A stretch of DNA of 64,000 bases from Rhizobium sp. R711 (GTDB taxonomy: Bacteria; Pseudomonadota; Alphaproteobacteria; Rhizobiales; Rhizobiaceae): positions 682,001 through 746,000 of the forward strand of contig NZ_LOKZ01000001.1 of the NCBI RefSeq assembly GCF_002211365.1, written 5' to 3'. This document shows positions 57,974-64,000 of this stretch, one piece after another. Position 1 is the first letter of the stretch; every line of letters begins with the position of its first letter. The notes under the pieces were generated by a model that did not search any database, was not told the DNA's origin, and was given only the letters and a program-made list of their open reading frames with translations. The position numbers and the translations under genes are program-made.

Positions 57974-58034
57974 CCGCTGGAGATAGGGCGGCGGCCCCCT
58001 CCAACCAGATCGCTAGCGATCTTTTGCGCACAAT

Positions 58035-59123
58035 TCAGATGGCCGCAATGCGGACGATATGCTGGTCCCAGGCAACGTCGCTCCGCGTCGACAAAAATTC
58101 GCCTTCATAGGACGACACGGCAAAGCCGGACTTGGCTGCAGCAATCCCTGCAGCGTCAGGCACGATCTCTTCGCGGAGCACTCGGCCGGTCCTCGCGTCG
58201 ATCGTCACGGAGGCTCCGCCCTTGGGCGAGGTGACGCCGACCAATCCTTCGGCTCGCTTGATCGCGATCGCGCCGACATAGTTGGCAAGCCGACGTGTCG
58301 TCTCTTCCGGCAGATCGACGAAGCGCAGGTCTTCTCCTTTCGCAAAGGAGCCGACGAGCGGCGGCAGATCGTTGCGGTGCCCCTCATATTGGCAGGCAAA
58401 CCAGATGCGGCCGCTCGCATCGACATCGACATGTCGGGTGGAGAGTTGCGCCCACTGCGATGGCAGGGAGTGCTTTTCGATTAGACTTCCCGTGGCCGCA
58501 TCGATCAATGTCAGCGACGGCTGCATGCTGGATAGATTGAGTTTGATGCGGCCGAAATCCGGATGCGTTTCAATGCCGCCATTTGCAACGATCAGCATGC
58601 GTCCGTCGTCGGATACCGTCATGTCATGCGGACCCACACCATAGGTCTCGAATTCGCCGATGCGCTCAAAACGGCTCGTCGCGTCGTAAAGGCCGATCAC
58701 GCCGCGATTGGCGTCGAAGGCGTTCTCGCTGGCATAGAGGAGGCGGCCGTCCGGCGAAAAGGCGCCATGGCCATAGAAGTGGCGTCCCTCGGCGGCGGCA
58801 ATGGTGATGGGCTCGTTCTTGCCGCGAGGGTCGAAGATCATTGCATAGGTGCCGGGGCGACGAGCAAATGCGACCGTTCTTCCGGTCTTTTGACTGAAGG
58901 CCATGCCATGCGCTCGTGCCGGAAGCGCGACTTGGTCGATGATTTCGCCGCGCTCCGAGATCGTGGCAATGGCATAGGTTGCGTTTGCCGTTCGCATACC
59001 AGATGCATAGACAGCATCCGCCCGCTCCAATGCCATAAGCACTCGCGGCTGAAGCGTGGCCAGGAAGGTCAGCCCGGCGGCCTTCACGAAACTGCGCCGG
59101 TCGATCGCCGAACTATTCCACAT
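58035..59123 (-). CDS. DUF1513 protein, Tat-exported
   Basis: This is a 362-residue beta-propeller-like protein. The N-terminus has a Tat motif (DRRSFVKAAG) and hydrophobic stretch, indicating folded export. GHGAFSPDGRLLYASEN and GVGPHDMTVSDDGRMLIVANGG are propeller blade signatures. ATG 59123 starts 4 bases after the upstream stop. DUF1513 genes commonly sit with imelysins in iron-uptake operons. Confidence 0.88.
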   Translation of the reverse strand: MWNSSAIDRRSFVKAAGLTFLATLQPRVLMALERADAVYASGMRTANATYAIATISERGEIIDQVALPARAHGMAFSQKTGRTVAFARRPGTYAMIFDPRGKNEPITIAAAEGRHFYGHGAFSPDGRLLYASENAFDANRGVIGLYDATSRFERIGEFETYGVGPHDMTVSDDGRMLIVANGGIETHPDFGRIKLNLSSMQPSLTLIDAATGSLIEKHSLPSQWAQLSTRHVDVDASGRIWFACQYEGHRNDLPPLVGSFAKGEDLRFVDLPEETTRRLANYVGAIAIKRAEGLVGVTSPKGGASVTIDARTGRVLREEIVPDAAGIAAAKSGFAVSSYEGEFLSTRSDVAWDQHIVRIAAI

Positions 59124-59127
59124 GGCT

Positions 59128-60222
59128 TCAATCGCCGTCCGAGAAGGAGAAGCCGGCCGACAGGCCGATCGCCGAGCCGTAGTCATCGCTGATCTTGGTG
59201 ATCAGCTCACGCGTGCTGACAAGAAGTGCATCGAGTTTTTCTTTCTCGGCGGCGCTTGTCGCGGCTTCGATATCCGGGTTGAGCCTCGGCACCGTTTCCA
59301 GCAGCGACTTGAAGCTGGCATCGATCGCGTCGGCGACCGGTTTCTTGTCGGCAGGCAGAAGTTCAGCCATGCCGGCTTTTTGCCAGAGTGTCCGCAATCC
59401 CTCCAGGTTCGCCGCCATCGACTTCCAGGTGTTCTTCGAGCGCCAGTAGATCGCCATGTGCGGACGCGGCGTGGTGTCCTTGCCCTTGTAGAACTGCTCG
59501 AGCCGCTGATCGCGGACGGTCTCCGCGCCGTGGACGAGGATCCCAAGCAACGCGGTCACCGCCTCCTTGTTGTCCATAAAGTCGGCGCTCTGCGGGCCGG
59601 GGTGTTTCCAGCTTGCCTGCACGCCGTCAGGCTTTTCCCAAGCCGCGACGACCTCGCCGGCCTCGCGCTGGATATTGCCCGCGACCGCCGCGCCATAGAG
59701 GCACCGGAAGCTGTTCTTCTGCGTGGTCAGATTTTCGGCGCCGGTGCCATAGAGCACGTATTCAAGCGCGGTTAGTCCCTGCAGCGCCACGCTCTTTCCG
59801 GCAATCGCGTCGACCGTCGTGTCCTTGGGATCGGCCTTGGCGATCAAGGCCTGAACCTGCTTCAGACCGACACCCTTGCGATCGGGATAAAACAGGATGT
59901 GCTCGAAAAGATTGTCCTGGATAACCGGCCCAGTCTGAACGATTTCGATGACCGACCAATAGCGGACCGTGTCATCGAAAGCCGACCTCGCCTTGTCGAG
60001 CTTCTGCTGGGTCGCGTCGTCGCAGAGGTCCTTCATCGCCGTCGTCAGGCGCGCGGCCGATTGCTGGGCATTGCGATAGCCGGGGCGTATCACCTCATCG
60101 ACTGCCCGCTGCATCACCGCTGATACCGCCTCCTCGTTCAAGCCGGCTTGCGGTGCAGGGGTCTGTGCGGCAGCGGAGGTGGCAAGGGCAAGGGAAAGAA
60201 GAAGAGGTTGCCAAAGGCGCAT
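59128..60222 (-). CDS. Imelysin-family periplasmic protein lacking the motif His
   Basis: This is a 364-residue exported helical protein; signal peptide ~1-19 (MRLWQPLLLSLALATSAAA). It matches the imelysin (M75) fold, but the G-x-H-x-x-E site reads GLTALEYVLYG, with Thr replacing His. That suggests altered or no metal-site function. The ATG overlaps the stop of the preceding cytochrome gene (TGATG). Confidence 0.88.
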   Translation of the reverse strand: MRLWQPLLLSLALATSAAAQTPAPQAGLNEEAVSAVMQRAVDEVIRPGYRNAQQSAARLTTAMKDLCDDATQQKLDKARSAFDDTVRYWSVIEIVQTGPVIQDNLFEHILFYPDRKGVGLKQVQALIAKADPKDTTVDAIAGKSVALQGLTALEYVLYGTGAENLTTQKNSFRCLYGAAVAGNIQREAGEVVAAWEKPDGVQASWKHPGPQSADFMDNKEAVTALLGILVHGAETVRDQRLEQFYKGKDTTPRPHMAIYWRSKNTWKSMAANLEGLRTLWQKAGMAELLPADKKPVADAIDASFKSLLETVPRLNPDIEAATSAAEKEKLDALLVSTRELITKISDDYGSAIGLSAGFSFSDGD

Positions 60223-61760
60223 CAAAGGGACTCCAGGAATGTAATCAGTGCCTGCCGGTCATCCTTCGGCAGGGATGCGAAAGCGTCACGCGCCTTTTGG
60301 GCCTCGCCGCCATGCCAGAGAATCGCTTCGGTGAGATTTCTGGCGCGGCCGTCGTGGAGGAAAAAGCTGTGCCCGCTGACAGTCTGGGTCAGACCTATAC
60401 CCCATAGCGGCGGCGTGCGCCATTCACCTCCGTTCGCGCTGCCGACTTGTTGTCCATCCGCAAGACCCTCGCCCATGTCGTGCAGCAGGAAGTCGGAATA
60501 GGGCCAGATCAGCTGGAAGGATTGGGCCTTGTCGGCGCTGTCGCGGCGCGTGACGAACTTCGGCACGTGGCAGGAAATGCAGCCGCCTTCATAGAAGATC
60601 TTCTTCCCCTGCAGGGTTTCCGGGAAACTTGCCTTTCGCCGGGCAGGGACGGCGAGGTTGGCGGAATAGAAGGTAACGAGGTCGAGGATCGGCCCGGGCG
60701 CCTCCTCCTTGCCAAGCCGTTTCTGCACGCCCGTCGGCATCTCCCGGCACGTGGATTCGGCCTTTGTGCAATCGCCATAGGGGTCGGGTCGGTCCGGCGT
60801 CGAAATACCGATATCGCTGGAGAAGGCATCCGCGCTCTGGTCGCGCACGCTTGCATTCTGCGCCTTCCAGCCGAAGCGACCGAGGGCAATCTTGCCGGTG
60901 CGGTGGTCGCGCACGATCGCCGCCTTGCCGTGGATGCCGTTCCCGTTCGTATCTTCCGGATCGGCGTGAGCCAGGATGTCCGCCTCGGGAATTGCCTCGA
61001 TCAGGCCGAGCCCGATCATCGCGGGCGCAACACGCGGCGAGATCGTTGTTTCCGGGTCGAGCGGCCCATAGCCGAGGTCGGTCACCTCGTATGTCGGGCG
61101 GCGCAGCGAGACCGTCTCGCCGTCGCCAAGCGCCACAGGCTTCTCGATGTAGCGGATCGCCATCTTGCCTTCGGAGGGAAGGCCCGGAACCGCAAGATCC
61201 TGCAACTGGTGGCCATATACCGGGTCTGGGAAGTTGATGATCTCAGCGTTGGCGATCGCATGCTTCTCGTCAGGCGTTGTCGCCCGGCGCGCGAGGCGCA
61301 GGAACATCGAGGTGGCGCTGATGCCGCCTTCCGGCGGCTTCCCGCGACCGTCATTCAAGTGGCAGCTCATGCAGGAACGGGCATTGAAGAGCGGCCCCAG
61401 GCCATCCGAGGCCTGTGTCGAGGACGGAGCGGAGACCCAAAGCTTCTTGAAGAGCGCATTTCCGAGCCGGAAGGGCTGCTCTTCCTCAAACGGGATCGTC
61501 GCCGAGATATGCGAAAAGGAGTCTTCGGTGACCGGATCGATGGACGTCGCACCACCGGCCTGCATCGCTTCGTATTGCTCGGCCTTGGAAAAATCGGTGG
61601 TCGGTCGCGTCACATCGGCGACGCGTCTCATATCCGCGTCGGAAAGGTCGGTTCGCTGTGTCGGAAGATCGAAACCGGAGGCCAGAGCGACAGAAAATCC
61701 GGCAATCGCGGCGCAGAATGCTGCGCTACTGAGAAGACGACGAACCGGTCTGGGAGGCAT
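60222..61760 (-). CDS. Di-heme oxidoreductase (DUF1111/DHOR) cytochrome
   Basis: This is a 512-residue secreted c-type cytochrome with signal peptide and two haem-binding motifs, CMSCH (130-134) and CISCH (~398-402). It is peroxidase-like in fold and annotated DHOR. Its place between two imelysins suggests a role in redox-linked iron handling (inference). The upstream ribosome site is weak, and a hairpin separates it from imelysin 1. Confidence 0.9.
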   Translation of the reverse strand: MPPRPVRRLLSSAAFCAAIAGFSVALASGFDLPTQRTDLSDADMRRVADVTRPTTDFSKAEQYEAMQAGGATSIDPVTEDSFSHISATIPFEEEQPFRLGNALFKKLWVSAPSSTQASDGLGPLFNARSCMSCHLNDGRGKPPEGGISATSMFLRLARRATTPDEKHAIANAEIINFPDPVYGHQLQDLAVPGLPSEGKMAIRYIEKPVALGDGETVSLRRPTYEVTDLGYGPLDPETTISPRVAPAMIGLGLIEAIPEADILAHADPEDTNGNGIHGKAAIVRDHRTGKIALGRFGWKAQNASVRDQSADAFSSDIGISTPDRPDPYGDCTKAESTCREMPTGVQKRLGKEEAPGPILDLVTFYSANLAVPARRKASFPETLQGKKIFYEGGCISCHVPKFVTRRDSADKAQSFQLIWPYSDFLLHDMGEGLADGQQVGSANGGEWRTPPLWGIGLTQTVSGHSFFLHDGRARNLTEAILWHGGEAQKARDAFASLPKDDRQALITFLESL

Positions 61761-61770
61761 GCTGGAGTTC

Positions 61771-61796
61771 GGGCCGCTCGTTGAACGAAGCGGCCC
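61771..61796 (-). other. Intercistronic hairpin
   Basis: GGGCCGCT and AGCGGCCC (with adjacent CGTT/ACG pairs) form a strong stem between the first imelysin and the di-heme gene, with no U-run on the minus strand. It may set a lower expression of the downstream genes. Confidence 0.55.
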
Positions 61797-61806
61797 GCCT
61801 TTTCAC

Positions 61807-63087
61807 TTATTGGAAGACCGCGCTAGGATTATCCAAGCTGTCGGAACCTTCAAGCTTCACCGTGCCGAGATCGAGTGCGGCAATAACACGCTGTACGGTC
61901 TTGGTCTGGTCGATGAGGCCATCGATGGCAGCCTGAACGACGGCGTTGCCCTTCTTGTTGCCTTCGCCGATCATCTGGTCGTACTTCTCGACGTTCTGAC
62001 CGCGCTTCGCCATGACTTGCATCGCGTCGAGCGTCTTCTTCAGCTTCGCCTGCATTTCCTTGTCGAGCTTCTTGTCCTTGGCTGCGACGAGATCATGCAG
62101 CGACGGACCCGTCATCTTCGTGCCGTCGACGCGGGTGTAATCGCCGGTATAAGCGGCAGCGATGCCGATCGCGTCGTTGAGGTGCGAGTTGTAGGTGTTG
62201 TCGGAGAAGCAATCATGCTCTTCTTCCGGATCGTGCAGCAGCAGGCCGAGCTTCATGCGTTCGCCGGCCAGTTCGCCGTAGGAGAGCGAGCCCATGCCGG
62301 TCAGGATGGCAACGAGACCGGCCTTCGAATCGGCTTGGACGTGCTTGGTGGCTTCGCCGTCCGGAGCCCAGTTGTTGGTCATTTCCTGAAGGTCGGACAC
62401 CAGCAGCGTCGAAGCGGACTTCAGATACTCCGAACGGCGATCGCAATTGCCGTGCGTGCAATTCTTGAGATCATAGTCGGTGGCGGGACGATTGCCGGCA
62501 CCGGGACCGGTACCGTTCAGATCCTGGCCCCAGAGCAGGAATTCGATGGCATGGTAGCCCGTCGCGACGTTGGCTTCGACACCGCCGGCTTCGGCCAGCG
62601 TACCGGACAGGAATTCGGGCGTCAGCTTGGATGCGTCAACATCCTTGCCGTCGATCTTGATCGTCTTGTTGGCGATGACATTGGCGACGTAGAGCGAGTT
62701 TTCGTCGCTCTCGGTGCCGTAGGACGGATCGACGTAATCGATCAGGCCTTCGTCGAGCGGCCAGGCGTTGACCTTGCCTTCCCAGTCGTCGACGATCTGG
62801 TTGCCGAAGCGGTAAACTTCCGTCTGCTGGTAAGGCACGCGTGCCTTGATCCAGGCAGCGCGAGCAGCTTTCAGCGTTTCATCGGTCGGGTTCTTGAGCA
62901 GGGCGTCGATGGCTGCGTCGAGGGCCTTTGCCGTCGTCAGCGAGTCTTCGTACTTGGCATGCGCAACGTCGGTGTAATGCTTGACGACTGCAGCAGCGTC
63001 CGGTGCCGCGTAGGCGGGAATGGCGAGCAGAGCGTCTGGGGCCACCGCCAGCGCCACGGCTGCGCAGAAATTCTTGTTGAGTTTCAT
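61807..63087 (-). CDS. Imelysin-family iron-regulated protein (IrpA-like)
   Basis: This is a 426-residue exported protein; signal ~1-26 (MKLNKNFCAAVALAVA...). The imelysin G-x-H-x-x-E site is intact in TGYHAIEFLLWGQD. ATG 63087 follows GAGAGG. It is the first gene of the operon. Imelysin/IrpA proteins are iron-responsive in characterised bacteria; the ICE-like element upstream agrees. Confidence 0.92.
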   Translation of the reverse strand: MKLNKNFCAAVALAVAPDALLAIPAYAAPDAAAVVKHYTDVAHAKYEDSLTTAKALDAAIDALLKNPTDETLKAARAAWIKARVPYQQTEVYRFGNQIVDDWEGKVNAWPLDEGLIDYVDPSYGTESDENSLYVANVIANKTIKIDGKDVDASKLTPEFLSGTLAEAGGVEANVATGYHAIEFLLWGQDLNGTGPGAGNRPATDYDLKNCTHGNCDRRSEYLKSASTLLVSDLQEMTNNWAPDGEATKHVQADSKAGLVAILTGMGSLSYGELAGERMKLGLLLHDPEEEHDCFSDNTYNSHLNDAIGIAAAYTGDYTRVDGTKMTGPSLHDLVAAKDKKLDKEMQAKLKKTLDAMQVMAKRGQNVEKYDQMIGEGNKKGNAVVQAAIDGLIDQTKTVQRVIAALDLGTVKLEGSDSLDNPSAVFQ

Positions 63088-63168
63088 GATCCTCTCCAGT
63101 GCGGAACTCCGTCTGAGGTCCGGCGAAAATCTCTTCGCGCAAAAGTAAACTGGTGTCAAACGCTCTAG

Positions 63169-63185
63169 TTTGGAATGATTTTAAG
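63169..63185. promoter_or_regulatory. Possible Irr-like box upstream of the imelysin operon
   Basis: TTTGGAATGATTTTAAG agrees with TTTAGAA-N3-TTCTAAA at 11 of 14 positions. It lies about 10 bases upstream of a TTGACA -35 (63154-63159, minus strand) and 82-98 bases before the start. Upstream position would suit activation by Irr in low iron. The matching -10 is poor. Confidence 0.4.
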
Positions 63186-63215
63186 AGTACTCGCCGCCGT
63201 TACCTGAGCGAATGC

Positions 63216-64000
63216 TCAGCCCTTCCTCTGCATGCGACAGAAGAAGAAACCGTCCGTATCGGTGGAAGCGGGTGTCAGCGTGATCGTCTTGCCGTCGGAG
63301 GAGCGCGGGCGTGGGCTGCCCTTTCCGAAGAGACCATCCCAGGCAGGCAAGGCGCTGACGATCTCGTAATCGCCATTCTCGGTGGTGAAGCGCCGGACCT
63401 GCTCCTCGTTTTCCTGTGGCAGCACCGAGCAGGTGACATAGATCAGCTCCCCGCCCGGCCGTACAAAGGCGCTCGCCTGCTTTAGGGCATCCTGCTGCTG
63501 GGCGGTGCGCTCGTCGAGATTCTTTGCGGTCAGCCGCCATTTTGTATCGGGCCGCCGCCGCCAGGTGCCGGTTCCCGTGCAAGGCGCGTCGACGAGCACC
63601 TTGTCACAGCGGTCGCTCAGGCCCTTCAACGCCTTGGCGTCGTCATGGACCTGCACATTGCGGGTTCCGGCACGCTTCAAGCGTTCGATGATCGGCGCGA
63701 GACGTTTGCGATCCGCGTCGTAGGCGTGGACCTGGCCCTTGTTGTGCATGGCCGCGGACATGGCGAGCGTCTTGCCGCCCCCGCCGGCGCAATAGTCAAG
63801 CACCTGTTCGCCGTCCTTGGGGAGCACCAGATCGGCAACGATCTGCGATCCCTCGTCCTGCACTTCGAACCAGCCTTTTTGGAACGAAAGCTCGGCTGTC
63901 ACGTTTGGGAGCCGCGAGGCTCCTTCGCCGGCGGGAATCCGGATCCCGTATCGCGCGATCGCAGCCTCTTTTGCGCCGGCTCTTTCGAGCGCCCTGACCG
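63216..64000 (-). CDS. RsmB/NOP-type RNA (cytosine-C5) methyltransferase, 5' end off window
   Basis: About 260 residues are visible, the catalytic half of an RsmB-like rRNA m5C methyltransferase. SAM motif I is LDYCAGGGGKTL, motif IV is VDAPCTGTGTWRRRP and the catalytic Cys lies in VTCSVLPQEN. The frame is open to 64000, so the true start lies beyond; an internal GTG at 63902 is not the start. A CTGAGC/GCTCAG hairpin spans the stop. Confidence 0.93.
   Translation of the reverse strand, partial: VRALERAGAKEAAIARYGIRIPAGEGASRLPNVTAELSFQKGWFEVQDEGSQIVADLVLPKDGEQVLDYCAGGGGKTLAMSAAMHNKGQVHAYDADRKRLAPIIERLKRAGTRNVQVHDDAKALKGLSDRCDKVLVDAPCTGTGTWRRRPDTKWRLTAKNLDERTAQQQDALKQASAFVRPGGELIYVTCSVLPQENEEQVRRFTTENGDYEIVSALPAWDGLFGKGSPRPRSSDGKTITLTPASTDTDGFFFCRMQRKG

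Overview
The window is about 60% GC, gene-dense, and reads as chromosomal DNA of a member of the Rhizobiaceae (Rhizobium/Agrobacterium group). Supporting this are the order FtsK - polA - small RNA - MarR - ... - PBP1A - dnaK - dnaJ, a likely alpha-r7 (Smr7C-type) sRNA between polA and marR, a perfect Irr-type iron box in front of mbfA, a GCG_CRPN protein, a bacterial transglutaminase-like cysteine peptidase, and a conserved infC-rpmI-rplT-pheS-pheT block. No tRNA, rRNA or CRISPR array was seen.

Layout. 1-21.2 kb: DNA maintenance and stress genes (ftsK paralogue, polA, alpha-r7 sRNA, marR, an MHYT-GGDEF-EAL c-di-GMP enzyme, an M20 peptidase, small proteins, PBP1A, dnaKJ with an RpoH-like promoter, a class III adenylate cyclase, an XRE regulator, and the Irr-controlled iron exporter mbfA). 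21.2-28.2 kb: cysteine peptidase, hydrolase, and the translation genes infC (ATT start), rpmI, rplT, pheS and pheT. 28.2-34 kb: small-molecule redox genes (two aldo/keto reductases, a LysR, a Gfo/Idh/MocA oxidoreductase, GNAT, NTF2-like). 34-38.5 kb: a compact glycan or lipid modification cluster (DPM1-like GT2, methyltransferase, ArnE-like and GtrA-like membrane proteins, and a divergent GT-C-like polytopic protein), followed by a decayed phage spike-base-like gene. 39-49.5 kb: xseA, a nuclease-fold protein, two divergent MarR/target pairs with visible palindromic operators, peptidases, YbaK, an ArsC-like reductase, a frameshifted 2'-5' RNA ligase and an MGMT.

49.5-52.8 kb is the accessory part. 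A truncated LysR, a hipB-hipA pair with a translationally coupled but frameshifted third gene, and a truncated tyrosine integrase lie against the 3' end of guaA, a known island insertion site. Short repeats recur at both ends. I read it as a decayed integrative element.

52.8-64 kb: guaA, a nucleosidase, a hotdog thioesterase, a GH25 lipoprotein, a DLH-like hydrolase and tspO, then an iron-type operon of imelysin, di-heme oxidoreductase, second imelysin and Tat-exported DUF1513 protein behind an imperfect Irr-like box, and finally a partial RsmB-type methyltransferase. The window therefore contains two likely iron-responsive units with iron boxes in different positions relative to the promoter. 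The least explained systems are the 34-38.5 kb glycan cluster and the hipBA-plus-third-gene remnant.
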